A model generated the notes under the pieces. It saw nothing but the letters and a program-made list of their open reading frames with translations, did no database searches and was not told the DNA's origin. This document shows, piece after piece, positions 25,274-32,731 of a DNA stretch of 33,007 nt (its first letter is position 1; every line of letters begins with the position of its first letter). Made by a program: the position numbers and the translations under genes. Source of the stretch: Micavibrio_B sp044238965 (GTDB taxonomy: Bacteria; Pseudomonadota; Alphaproteobacteria; Micavibrionales; Micavibrionaceae); NCBI GenBank assembly GCA_044238965.1, contig JBIICJ010000011.1, positions 1-33,007 on the forward strand. Direction: 5' to 3'.

Positions 25274-25642
25274 ATGTCGTTAATTCTACTCGCCGAAGAT
25301 GATGAAGCCATGCGCAGCTTCATTGCCATGGCTTTGAAAAAAGCAGGTCATCGCGTGATCGCGTGTGAAGATGGCGTGAAAGCCTTTGATGAATTAGAAG
25401 CCGACACCGCGCACGAAATTACCATGTTGTTGGCCGATATTGTCATGCCTGGCATGGACGGAATTGAATTGTCGCAAAAGGCATCAAAAATGCGCCCTGA
25501 TTTGAAAATCATGTTTATCACAGGCTTTGCCGCCGTTGCCATGGGGCAACGTAACCCCAATGCCGAACATGCCCGCGTGTTGCAAAAACCGTTTCATTTA
25601 AAGGATTTGGTTGACCAAGTGAATGAAATGCTGACGGCGTAA
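25274..25642 (+). CDS. cpdR: Response regulator CpdR
   Basis: This single-domain receiver, when unphosphorylated, primes the ClpXP protease to degrade cell-cycle regulators in alphaproteobacteria. ChpT controls its phosphorylation. The 122-residue sequence matches CpdR closely by memory: LLAEDDEAMRSFIAMAL at the N-terminus, phosphoacceptor D55 in LLADIVMPGMDGIEL, the diagnostic FITGFAAVA, and the lysine in LQKPFHLKDLV. It ends in TA rather than the terminal double alanine known to matter in Caulobacter CpdR. AAGGAAA precedes ATG 25274. It follows the glycosyltransferase by 31 bases. Confidence 0.9.
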   Translation: MSLILLAEDDEAMRSFIAMALKKAGHRVIACEDGVKAFDELEADTAHEITMLLADIVMPGMDGIELSQKASKMRPDLKIMFITGFAAVAMGQRNPNAEHARVLQKPFHLKDLVDQVNEMLTA

Positions 25643-25703
25643 AACACGATTTAAAAATCACTTGAAATTGACCCGCAAAATCTATAAAAAAGCGACATTA
25701 CCG

Positions 25704-25709
25704 TATAAT
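25704..25709 (+). promoter_or_regulatory. -10 element of the tRNA-Val promoter
   Basis: A consensus TATAAT lies 6 bases before the mature tRNA 5' end, so transcription would start at or within a base or two of the tRNA. The -35 position (about 25681) reads TCTATA and is weak. TTGACC at 25668 is too far upstream for a standard spacer. Confidence 0.5.
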
Positions 25710-25715
25710 CGAAAT

Positions 25716-25790
25716 GGGTGGTTAGTTCAGCGGTAGAATACTTGCTCGACATGCAAGGGGCCACAGGTTCGAACCCTGTACCACCCACCA
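25716..25790 (+). tRNA. tRNA-Val (anticodon GAC)
   Basis: The 75-base sequence folds into a complete cloverleaf. The acceptor GGGTGGT pairs with ACCACCC. The D arm is GTTC/GAAT. The anticodon arm CTTGC/GCAAG has loop TCGACAT (anticodon GAC, 25748-25750). The T arm ACAGG/CCTGT has loop TTCGAAC. The discriminator base A is followed by encoded CCA at 25788-25790. A T-run follows immediately (25791-25796). The anticodon reads GTC and GTT valine codons. A reverse-strand gene ends 4 bases after the CCA. Confidence 0.97.
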
Positions 25791-25794
25791 TTTT

Positions 25795-26100
25795 TTAACC
25801 AGTAAATATTTCCCACGTTTCAGTCAAAAAATACCAGATAAATTTTAAGAATCTAAAAAGATGATTAAAACTAAACCCTTCCCATTTTTTATACCATTCA
25901 TCATAGGCAGGTGATCCATCACACGTATTCAATTCATAATTCCACGCACCATCAAGGTCTAAACAACGATCAACATAAACTCCATAATTGTAGAAAAATA
26001 TAAAAAATAGAGTCAATAAAACCAACAACACAAGAAATAAGATTACCAAAAATTTTAGAACTTTTTTGATGATATTCAAAATTATATTAATATTTTTCAT
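25795..26100 (-). CDS. Small membrane protein with two-cysteine CLDxxGxWN loop
   Basis: This 101-residue protein starts with an Asn/Ile/Lys-rich segment and one strong membrane span (about residues 11-36, nearly all L/V/I/F). A segment YGVYVDRCLDLDGAWNYE, with a second cysteine in NTCDGSP, follows. A C-terminal aromatic, partly hydrophobic helix contains FLKFIWYFL. I have seen CLDxGGxWxYExxxC segments in small proteobacterial membrane proteins of unknown function, but I cannot name the family. It overlaps the upstream gene by 14 bases, and its GAGGA ribosome-binding site lies inside that gene. This indicates translational coupling and a partner role. It is strikingly AT-rich compared with its surroundings. 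Immunity, anchoring or regulation of the partner are all possible. Confidence 0.65.
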   Translation of the reverse strand: MKNINIILNIIKKVLKFLVILFLVLLVLLTLFFIFFYNYGVYVDRCLDLDGAWNYELNTCDGSPAYDEWYKKWEGFSFNHLFRFLKFIWYFLTETWEIFTG

Positions 26101-26665
26101 CTAATCCTCGTTTGGGGCGGAACGGCGCACAAGCATCTCGCCCTGAATTATATCGTTTTGTTCTAGCCATTTTTCTGCCATAAACATTGGCTCGTTGGTC
26201 ATCCGCAGAATCTTCCTTAGAATCGCCAGATAAATCATCAACATATTCATGGGCATTACTCAAGAATTTCGCCGCATCTTCTCCATAAACACCCCTACTG
26301 CCCGCTTCAAAATTTGCTTTGCAGTGAAAGTACTTATCTGAAGATTTTACATTCTCTTTTAATAAAGTGAAATAGTTTTTTGTAAAATCTAAAAATGCGC
26401 CCGCACTTTGTTCCGTTCGTTTGATATTTTCCTTTAACCGTGAATGAGTTTCACCATCTGGATTAATAATTCCATCAACTTTCAATTTTTCGTCTTTTTG
26501 AAATTTCTTAATCGATCCGAATAGCTGACTATCCACGTATGGCGTGAAATCATCTTCATTCTCAACTTTATAATATCCCAATGACCTCAAAGCTGTTTTT
26601 ACAATACCAGAATCATTTATATCTACCCGAGAATCGGCTGAAAGACGGCTATTTAGTTTAAACAT
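26087..26665 (-). CDS. Peptidoglycan-binding domain fused to a serum amyloid A-like domain
   Basis: This 192-residue protein has two parts. Residues about 15-80 read as a peptidoglycan-binding-like domain: VKTALRSLGYYKV, DSQLFGSIKKFQKD, KVDGIINPDGETHSRL. Residues about 90-192 match vertebrate serum amyloid A (SAA): SDKYFH at 109-114, then N118, A121 and RG at 124-125, S-x-A-x-E at 136-140, EDS at 151-153, DQ-x-AN at 156-160 and GR at 163-164. The ending FRP..GL.EKY stops at the very C-terminus, exactly as in SAA1. No signal peptide is visible. ATG 26665 has GAGG 6 bases upstream, and an upstream TTG (26677) was rejected. It is co-encoded with the overlapping membrane protein. Function is unknown; an exported effector or envelope-binding role is only inference. 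The domain match was made from memory and was not computed. Confidence 0.75.
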   Translation of the reverse strand: MFKLNSRLSADSRVDINDSGIVKTALRSLGYYKVENEDDFTPYVDSQLFGSIKKFQKDEKLKVDGIINPDGETHSRLKENIKRTEQSAGAFLDFTKNYFTLLKENVKSSDKYFHCKANFEAGSRGVYGEDAAKFLSNAHEYVDDLSGDSKEDSADDQRANVYGRKMARTKRYNSGRDACAPFRPKRGLDEKY

Positions 26666-26690
26666 CCTACACCTCAATAAATTATTTGAA

Positions 26691-26727
26691 TAAAAAAAAA
26701 GGCTATAACTTGGATACAGTTATAGCC
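26691..26727 (-). terminator. Intrinsic terminator of the RluB-family gene
   Basis: Read on the reverse strand, GGCTATAACT and AGTTATAGCC form a perfect 10-bp stem (26718-26727 with 26701-26710) around a 7-base loop. Nine T residues follow (A-run 26692-26700 on the forward strand). It lies about 50 bases past the stop of the pseudouridine synthase and before the SAA-like gene, insulating that module from readthrough. A promoter for the SAA-like gene would have to fit within about 26666-26700; I see none I would defend. Confidence 0.8.
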
Positions 26728-26775
26728 CTCACAAGGAATATATTCCTATATTAAAATGGAAAAGTCAAGTGTTTT

Positions 26776-27531
26776 CTAAACCTTCGCCCCGCGCTTGCGT
26801 AATTCTTCGATAAAATACGCGACTTTGGTTGATGGAATTTCGATGATTCTGCCGATGGGTAAATCACCCAATTCAAACGGGCCGTAACTGATGCGGATCA
26901 ACCTGTTCACCACGCATCCAAATCGTTCCATTAATTTTCGGATCTCTCTATTTTTACCTTCGGTAATAATCACGCGGTACCATGTGTTTGCGCCCGCAGG
27001 TTCGCGTTCTTCGGTGATGTCTGCGCCTTTATATTTCACGCCCTTTACAGTTATACCCGCCGCGAGTTTTTTTAACGCGCCCTCTTTCAAACGGCCGCGC
27101 ACGCGCACGCGATAAACGCGTTTTAATTCGGTGTCGGGTGACATCATCGCCTGTGCCAACCCACCATCGGATGAGAACATCAATAACCCTTCGGAATTCA
27201 CATCAAGCCGCCCCACATACATCACGCGTGGCCATGATTTTTTCCAGTTGGGTGGATTGAGCGCAGGCAAATCGTAAACCGTTTTTCGCCCTTGGGAATC
27301 ATAAGTGGTGGTGAGCACATCAACAGGTTTGTGCAACATAAATAAACGCGGTAATGGTTTGGTATCGAGCGTGACCAATTTGCCATCGACACGCACCTCA
27401 TCACCATCCTCCACGGGGTCGGTGACGGCGGCGACTTTGCCATTGATGGTGATCAGGCCTTCGGCGATCCAGCGTTCGGCTTCGCGGCGTGATCCTATCC
27501 CTGCTTTTTGCAAATAAACATTTAAGCGCAT
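26776..27531 (-). CDS. RsuA/RluB-family rRNA pseudouridine synthase
   Basis: This 251-residue enzyme isomerizes a uridine in rRNA. It has an N-terminal S4 domain (MRLNVYLQKAGIGSRREAER) and a catalytic domain with the aspartate in YVGRLDVNSEGLL (D110). The usual MLHKPVDVLTT, TEGKNREIRKLMERFG and NRLIRISYGPFELG motifs follow. These fit RluB/RluE/RsuA proteins. The S4 domain and LxR-x-x-YG-P-x-x-LG pattern favour RluB, which modifies 23S rRNA, but I leave the symbol open. It ends near an intrinsic terminator at 26691-26727. Its start is 190 bases from the divergent CpaC-N-like gene. Confidence 0.9.
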   Translation of the reverse strand: MRLNVYLQKAGIGSRREAERWIAEGLITINGKVAAVTDPVEDGDEVRVDGKLVTLDTKPLPRLFMLHKPVDVLTTTYDSQGRKTVYDLPALNPPNWKKSWPRVMYVGRLDVNSEGLLMFSSDGGLAQAMMSPDTELKRVYRVRVRGRLKEGALKKLAAGITVKGVKYKGADITEEREPAGANTWYRVIITEGKNREIRKLMERFGCVVNRLIRISYGPFELGDLPIGRIIEIPSTKVAYFIEELRKRGAKV

Positions 27532-27721
27532 GATATTTATGTGAAGAATTTTGCGGGATTTAGCAAGCGATTCAATTGATTTAATTTTACGGAAATTAGA
27601 AATAAATATTTTGATTGCATCAATGTCTGTTAACCATTTTGTGGATATGATAGAGTATAAACCTGTGTATAAATTTCTGATGTACCATTTCGTTTAACCT
27701 GATCAGGATCGCTTTAATAAT
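27532..27721. other. Intergenic region between divergent genes
   Basis: This 190-base AT-rich stretch must carry the promoters for the reverse pseudouridine synthase and for the forward Tad-associated pair. TATAAA-like hexamers occur near 27650-27680 (in GAGTATAAACC and TGTGTATAAATT) but neither has a convincing -35 at 16-18 bases. I see no gene, repeat or stable hairpin. Confidence 0.5.
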
Positions 27722-28438
27722 ATGAAAAATTATAAGATTGCTTTTGCTGTTCTCTGTGGCGTGGCTGTTTTTGCCATGGCCACATCGACATCTATGGCAG
27801 AAGTAGCAAAGCCCGCGGCGGCTGTCACAGCTGAAAAAATTCCTGCTATCACTGAAAAAGAATTAAAATTAGAGCCAGAAAACGAAGCTCCACCTGCACC
27901 GCCTATGTCTCAACCAACAACGCCCGAAACGGCGCGCCCATTGGCGAAATTAGCGCCCGTCATTACCGATGCTGCCGAAACGGATGCCATTAAAATTACG
28001 CCTGATAAGCCTGAAATCGTGACCTTAGACCGCGATGCAGTGAATGTGATTGTGGGAAGTAATGAAACATTGCGCGTTGTGCCTGATACCAACCGCGCAC
28101 TTATTTTGATCCCAAAAAAGCCAGGATCGACCTATTTCAAAGCGCTCGATATCAACGGTAAGGTTATCATGCAGCGCCATATTATCGTGGGCGTGGCCAA
28201 AAAAGATTATGTCCGCATTCGCCGTACCTGCGCCCCCAATGATGCAAATTGTAATGAGTTCAGCGTTTACTACTGCCCCGATATGTGCCATGAAGTAAAT
28301 GTTGCACAAAACGGTACAGGCGAATCGCCCTCTGTTCCAATTGATACGGCGGCTAACCGCCCCATTGATGATGCAGATATCAATAACGAACCACAACCCG
28401 TTGTTGATGAAACTGGCACTGTTCCCGCTGCGCAATAA
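27722..28438 (+). CDS. Secreted CpaC N-terminal-domain protein (Tad pilus-associated, no secretin domain)
   Basis: This 238-residue periplasmic protein has a signal peptide (cleavage probably after SMA, residue 26) and an Ala/Pro/Glu-rich linker to about 95. A domain at about 98-158 (IVTLDRDAVNVIVGSNETLRV ... LILIPKKPGSTYFKALDINGKVI) has the pattern of the T2SS/T3SS pilus N-terminal domain found at the front of CpaC/RcpA secretins. The secretin barrel is absent. After it, four cysteines (C170, C177, C185, C189; C-x6-C-x7-C-x3-C) lie in a compact segment, followed by a low-complexity Asp/Pro/Asn tail. It precedes tadD by 39 bases, so an accessory role at the Tad pilus secretin is plausible. 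It could also be a domain stolen from CpaC. Function is inferred only. Confidence 0.7.
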   Translation: MKNYKIAFAVLCGVAVFAMATSTSMAEVAKPAAAVTAEKIPAITEKELKLEPENEAPPAPPMSQPTTPETARPLAKLAPVITDAAETDAIKITPDKPEIVTLDRDAVNVIVGSNETLRVVPDTNRALILIPKKPGSTYFKALDINGKVIMQRHIIVGVAKKDYVRIRRTCAPNDANCNEFSVYYCPDMCHEVNVAQNGTGESPSVPIDTAANRPIDDADINNEPQPVVDETGTVPAAQ

Positions 28439-28477
28439 CCAATTTTATTTTGACGCTTTTTATCGGGAGATTTTTTT

Positions 28478-29281
28478 ATGGCGAACTTACGCATTTTAAC
28501 CTTAGCTGTATCTTCATTAGCGTTGTTAACCGCTTGTGGCACTTCGTCAAACGTTGAACCAGAATCACCAGAATTCACACGCCAACAATCAATCGTACCG
28601 TCAACGATGGTTGATTCATCAACAACATCCAATGTAACTATCGACCGCGATGATTTATATGGTGCAAATCGCGAAAACTTATCGAGTGCAAAAAGAGCAT
28701 TTGAAAGTAATAAAGAAGACGGTTTCGTCGCCGCACGTTACGCAAAAGCATTGCGTGAAGCGGGTAAACTTTCCGAAGCTGAAGCCATTCTTCGCGGTGC
28801 TTTATCATCGTCATCACCATCAACTTTGGCCTATACCGAAATGGGCGCCATTAAATTAGAACAAGGCAGCGTCAAAGAAGCCGAAAATTTTGCCCGTAAA
28901 GCCACCACAATTGATGGTAATAATTTCCGCGCATGGCACGTTCTTGCCATTGCTTTAGACGCACAAGAAAAACACCCCGAAGCTGAAACAGCCTTTCGCA
29001 AAGCATTATCAATCTGGAAAGGCGATACCATTCCCGTCATGAATAATTTGGCATTGAATTTGGCGGCGCAAGGTTATACCGACCAAGCGTTACAATTACT
29101 TAACAAAATTAAAGAAAAAGCACCAGGTCGCACGGATATCGAACGCAATATCCGTATCATCCGTACATTGAATGAACCGTCGGAGTATAAACCTGCCAAA
29201 GCAACAACAAAACCAGCACCACCGAAAAAATTACCACCACGCCCACCCATCGCATTACCTGATGGCGATAAAGTTGGGTAA
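28478..29281 (+). CDS. tadD: TadD-like TPR lipoprotein
   Basis: This is a probable outer-membrane lipoprotein needed for Tad pilus assembly (pilotin/TPR role). The 267-residue protein has a lipobox LLTACG with lipidated C20, then a low-complexity stretch. TPR-type helix pairs run from about 75 to 215 (GFVAARYAKALREAGKLSEAEAILR, TLAYTEMGAIKLEQGSVKEAENFARKA, HPEAETAFRKALSIW, PVMNNLALNLAAQGYTDQALQLL). The tail is Lys/Pro-rich (KPAPPKKLPPRPP). Ribosome-binding site GGGAGA precedes ATG 28478. It converges on tadC with a 19-base gap that contains no hairpin. Confidence 0.82.
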   Translation: MANLRILTLAVSSLALLTACGTSSNVEPESPEFTRQQSIVPSTMVDSSTTSNVTIDRDDLYGANRENLSSAKRAFESNKEDGFVAARYAKALREAGKLSEAEAILRGALSSSSPSTLAYTEMGAIKLEQGSVKEAENFARKATTIDGNNFRAWHVLAIALDAQEKHPEAETAFRKALSIWKGDTIPVMNNLALNLAAQGYTDQALQLLNKIKEKAPGRTDIERNIRIIRTLNEPSEYKPAKATTKPAPPKKLPPRPPIALPDGDKVG

Positions 29282-29300
29282 ATAAAGCAATCTTATTTCT

Positions 29301-30257
29301 TTACTGTCCTAAGCCTGCCTCACCTGCTGCTAAGAATGCTGGCGTCAAAATTACAATAAATAATGATGGTAGGAAAAATAAAATCATCGGCACGGTTAAT
29401 TTCGGCGGCAAGGATGCGGCTTTACGCTCCGCCTCCGACATGCGCATATCGCGTAATTCATCAGCAATAACGCGCATAGCCCCCGAAATTGATGTACCAT
29501 ATTGTTCGGCTTGAATCATCGCCGTTGTAAATGATCGCGCGGATGCACTTCCCACACGGCGCGCAAAATCTTGCAGTGCCGCACGGCGATCATTTAGCAT
29601 GCCCATTTCCGCACTTAAAATTCCCAATTCTTCTGCCAATGTTGGTGAGTGTTCTGCCACTTCTTCTGCGACGCGATTAATCGTTTGCTCTAAACCAATA
29701 CCGCCCTGCACACAGATCAACATCATATCAAGCGCATCAGGAAATGTGAGTGAAATTTCTTGCTGACGTTTTTGAATATAATTTTTTAATAACAAACTGG
29801 GTAAGAAAAATCCAGCCAATCCCATTGCCCCGACACCCATTAAGATTTGTACGCCCGTAAATTCTTTTTGCCCTTGCGTCATGATCAATAACACAAATGC
29901 AATTAATACCGACGGAACAATAATGCGCGCCATTAAATAATACATGGGCGCTTTGGGATCACGGACACCGGCCTGTAACATCTGATCACGGATTTTTTCA
30001 CCCATGGCACCAAATTTTTTCTGAACTTTGAAGAATAAAGTCAAAGATTCACGCGCTGATAAATTAATCTGATCAGATGAAATTTTCTTATTTAATGATT
30101 CTTTAGTTTGTTCACATAATGCTTGGCGTTTATTTTGTACAACTTGTCGATAAATCTCAATTTTTTTCTTACGATCAAAATAAGGAATGACAAAGGCAAA
30201 AATAGATATAGCCGCCAATACAAACAAAAGAATTAAAACTAAACTTTGCGTTTCCAT
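29301..30257 (-). CDS. tadC: Tad pilus assembly inner-membrane platform protein TadC
   Basis: This is a GspF/T2SSF-family inner-membrane platform protein of the Tad pilus (also CpaH). The 318-residue chain has an N-terminal membrane span, a cytoplasmic stretch, and two central spans (RIIVPSVLIAFVLLI, QILMGVGAMGLAGFFLPSLL). The T2SSF core follows with FPDALDMMLICVQGGIGLEQTINRVAEE and EQYGTSISGAMRVIADELRDMR, and the chain ends with a C-terminal span (MILFFLPSLFIVILTPAFL). It lies 3 bases after tadB, so they form one operon. It converges with tadD. Confidence 0.9.
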   Translation of the reverse strand: METQSLVLILLFVLAAISIFAFVIPYFDRKKKIEIYRQVVQNKRQALCEQTKESLNKKISSDQINLSARESLTLFFKVQKKFGAMGEKIRDQMLQAGVRDPKAPMYYLMARIIVPSVLIAFVLLIMTQGQKEFTGVQILMGVGAMGLAGFFLPSLLLKNYIQKRQQEISLTFPDALDMMLICVQGGIGLEQTINRVAEEVAEHSPTLAEELGILSAEMGMLNDRRAALQDFARRVGSASARSFTTAMIQAEQYGTSISGAMRVIADELRDMRMSEAERKAASLPPKLTVPMILFFLPSLFIVILTPAFLAAGEAGLGQ

Positions 30258-30260
30258 TTC

Positions 30261-31235
30261 TTAAATCCTAAAATTAATCATCTGGCGCATGATCAAAATA
30301 CCCATCAGCATCCAACATCCTGCACCCGTTAAAAACATTTTTCCCTTTAATGTCTGGAATAATGGTTCCATATATTCTGGATTCACAGCTGTTAAACCCG
30401 CGCCAACCAAAATTGGTAATGCGCCAATAATACTCGCCGAAGCTTTGGCTTCGGCGGATAATGCCTGAATTTTTCGCTTTAAACGAAACCGTGCACGAAT
30501 AACTTTGGCAAGATTCAACAAAACTTCGGATAATGATGATCCTGTTTGCTGTTGAATCATAATGCCAGTAGCAAACATTTGCATTTCTGTCAGCGGCATA
30601 CGGCGGGCCGCCTTAACGCATGCCTCGCCCATTGGCACACCGATTTTTTGCTCCTCATATATCTTGGTCATTTCTTCACCTACGGGGCCTTCAAATTCAC
30701 GTGATACCATTAAAATCGCCTCACCCATCGGCATACCCGCCTTTAATAAGCGCACCATAGATTCAAGTGCATCGGCAAATTCTGCTAAAAATTTCTTTTG
30801 ACGACGACCTGTTTTAAATTTAATGAAAAACCGCGGCAATCCAAAAAAACCAATAATGCTCATGAATAAAATGACAATTATATTAAATTTAAAAAGCACG
30901 CCTAATAGTAACATAACCAAGCATGAAATAGTTGATCCAATAAAATATTGCTTGAGAGACGCATCATAAAGTCCCGCTTGATCTAATTGATCACGCAGTA
31001 CATTTTTCTCTTTATCATTACCATCATCTTTATTCTGAAGTTTCTTTTTTAAATCATACTTCTTCGGCATTTTGATATTGATCAAATTTTCCGATTGAGT
31101 CATTTGCGTTTTTTGAATAATTGATCGCAATCTTTGTAATTTGACACGATGCAAGTGAATAAAAAAATACGCCAAAATACACGTGATTAAAATGAGCAAT
31201 GAAATTAACAGTGAAAGAATAAATGTTTGCGACAT
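30261..31235 (-). CDS. tadB: Tad pilus assembly inner-membrane platform protein TadB
   Basis: This is the partner platform protein (also CpaG) that forms the inner-membrane base of the Tad pilus with TadC. The 324-residue protein has an N-terminal membrane span, a Lys-rich cytoplasmic linker, two central spans, and the T2SSF core FADALESMVRLLKAGMPMGEAILMVSREF with MQMFATGIMIQQQTGSSLSEVLLNL. A C-terminal span precedes MRQMINFRI. The start overlaps the cpaF stop by one base (TAATG), showing translational coupling. Confidence 0.9.
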   Translation of the reverse strand: MSQTFILSLLISLLILITCILAYFFIHLHRVKLQRLRSIIQKTQMTQSENLINIKMPKKYDLKKKLQNKDDGNDKEKNVLRDQLDQAGLYDASLKQYFIGSTISCLVMLLLGVLFKFNIIVILFMSIIGFFGLPRFFIKFKTGRRQKKFLAEFADALESMVRLLKAGMPMGEAILMVSREFEGPVGEEMTKIYEEQKIGVPMGEACVKAARRMPLTEMQMFATGIMIQQQTGSSLSEVLLNLAKVIRARFRLKRKIQALSAEAKASASIIGALPILVGAGLTAVNPEYMEPLFQTLKGKMFLTGAGCWMLMGILIMRQMINFRI

Positions 31236-32719
31236 TATCCGTATGCCTCAGCCATTGCATCAAGAACAAATTTTTCAACACCAAATGATCGCGCTTTATC
31301 ATAAAATTTAGGCCGTAATCCCGTTGATTTTAATCTCGTGACTAATTTTCCGTGATCATCCTCACCTAAAATTTCAAGAATAAATAGGTCTTGCATCGTC
31401 ACAACCTCGCCTTCCATACCTGTGATTTCAGATACGTGCGTTACCTTTCGTGACCCATCACGAAGACGTTGAACTTGAATAATGCAATTGACCGCTGATG
31501 CAATTTGTTCACGTACGGCCTGTGATGGAATATTCAAATTGCCCATTGCAATCATATTTTCCATACGGGAAATGGCTTCGCGTGGATTATTCGCGTGAAC
31601 TGTTCCCATAGATCCATCATGACCTGTATTCATCGCCTGAAGCAAATCAAACGCTTCGGGGCCACGAACCTCACCAACGATAATACGTTCGGGGCGCATC
31701 CGTAGACAATTTTTGACAAGATCACGCATAGTGACTTCACCAACACCCTCTAAATTCGCAGGGCGTGTTTCAAGACGAACGACATGTGGTTGTTGTAATT
31801 GCAATTCACATGCATCTTCGCATGTAATAATGCGTTCGCCTGATTCAATATAGCGCGTTAAGCAATTAAGCATAGTAGTTTTACCCGAACCTGTACCGCC
31901 AGATACAAGAACATTCACGCGCGATCTACCAATTGCCATGATTAATTTTGCGCAACTGGGAGTCATCGCACCAAATTCAAGAAGTTTTTCAAGCGTCAAT
32001 TTATCTTTGGCAAATTTACGAATGGTCATGCATGCACCATCAACCGCCAAAGGTGGAATAATGACGTTCACGCGCGATCCATCCGGTAAACGCGCATCAC
32101 AAATGGGCGATGATTCATCAACGCGACGACCAATAGCCCCCACAATACGTTGGCAAATTGTAACAAGGTGTTGGTTATCACGGAATTTAATATCAGTGCG
32201 TTGAATTTTACCCTTACGCTCCACATAAACGGTTTCGGGGCCATTAATCATGATATCGGCAATGCCATCTTCACCAAGCAATTCCTCGAGCGGCCCGTAA
32301 CCTAACATATCATCACCACATTCTTTGGCGATGACTGCGAGCTCAGTAGGCGTTAAATCTAAATTACGAAAACGTGAAATTTCTTCAACTGCTGTGCGCA
32401 CTTCTTCGCGGGCGGCCTTTCCATCCATGCGCGCCAATGCTTTTAAATCAATACCATCGCGCAAATCAGACCAGATACGATTGCGTGCCCGCTGTAATCG
32501 TAAAGCTGTCATTTGATCAACTTCAAGAATTTGACTTTCATATTCTTTATGATCGGTTAAAATACTTTCAATTGGCGCCGTAGACACTTCTGATGGTTGT
32601 GATTTTTCTGTAATGTCTCCAGGTTTTGCTTCTGCAGGAGGGCTGGCCTCAGCGATTGTAGAGAACACAACTTGCGCCGGGGAGTTTGAGGGGGAATTTG
32701 TTTTTTTACCAAATGCCAT
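31235..32719 (-). CDS. cpaF: Tad pilus assembly ATPase CpaF/TadA
   Basis: This cytoplasmic secretion ATPase of the GspE/VirB11 superfamily powers Tad pilus extension. The 494-residue protein begins with a disordered, Pro/Ser-rich stretch. The N-terminal domain includes ELLGEDGIADIMINGPETVYVERKGKI, and Walker A GGTGSGKTT lies at residues 274-282. The catalytic TCEDACELQL, the RMRPERIIVGEVRGPEAFDLLQAMNTGHDGSMGTVHANNP region (Walker B and His box) and SEITGMEGEVVTMQDLF near the end follow. All catalytic elements appear intact. It lies 12 bases after the CpaE-like gene and overlaps tadB by one base. Confidence 0.94.
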   Translation of the reverse strand: MAFGKKTNSPSNSPAQVVFSTIAEASPPAEAKPGDITEKSQPSEVSTAPIESILTDHKEYESQILEVDQMTALRLQRARNRIWSDLRDGIDLKALARMDGKAAREEVRTAVEEISRFRNLDLTPTELAVIAKECGDDMLGYGPLEELLGEDGIADIMINGPETVYVERKGKIQRTDIKFRDNQHLVTICQRIVGAIGRRVDESSPICDARLPDGSRVNVIIPPLAVDGACMTIRKFAKDKLTLEKLLEFGAMTPSCAKLIMAIGRSRVNVLVSGGTGSGKTTMLNCLTRYIESGERIITCEDACELQLQQPHVVRLETRPANLEGVGEVTMRDLVKNCLRMRPERIIVGEVRGPEAFDLLQAMNTGHDGSMGTVHANNPREAISRMENMIAMGNLNIPSQAVREQIASAVNCIIQVQRLRDGSRKVTHVSEITGMEGEVVTMQDLFILEILGEDDHGKLVTRLKSTGLRPKFYDKARSFGVEKFVLDAMAEAYG

Positions 32720-32731
32720 GATGTCCTCCCC

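Noticed and set aside
25668..25673. TTGACC as -35 of the tRNA promoter
   Set aside because: It is 30 bases from the TATAAT at 25704, far outside the normal spacer range.
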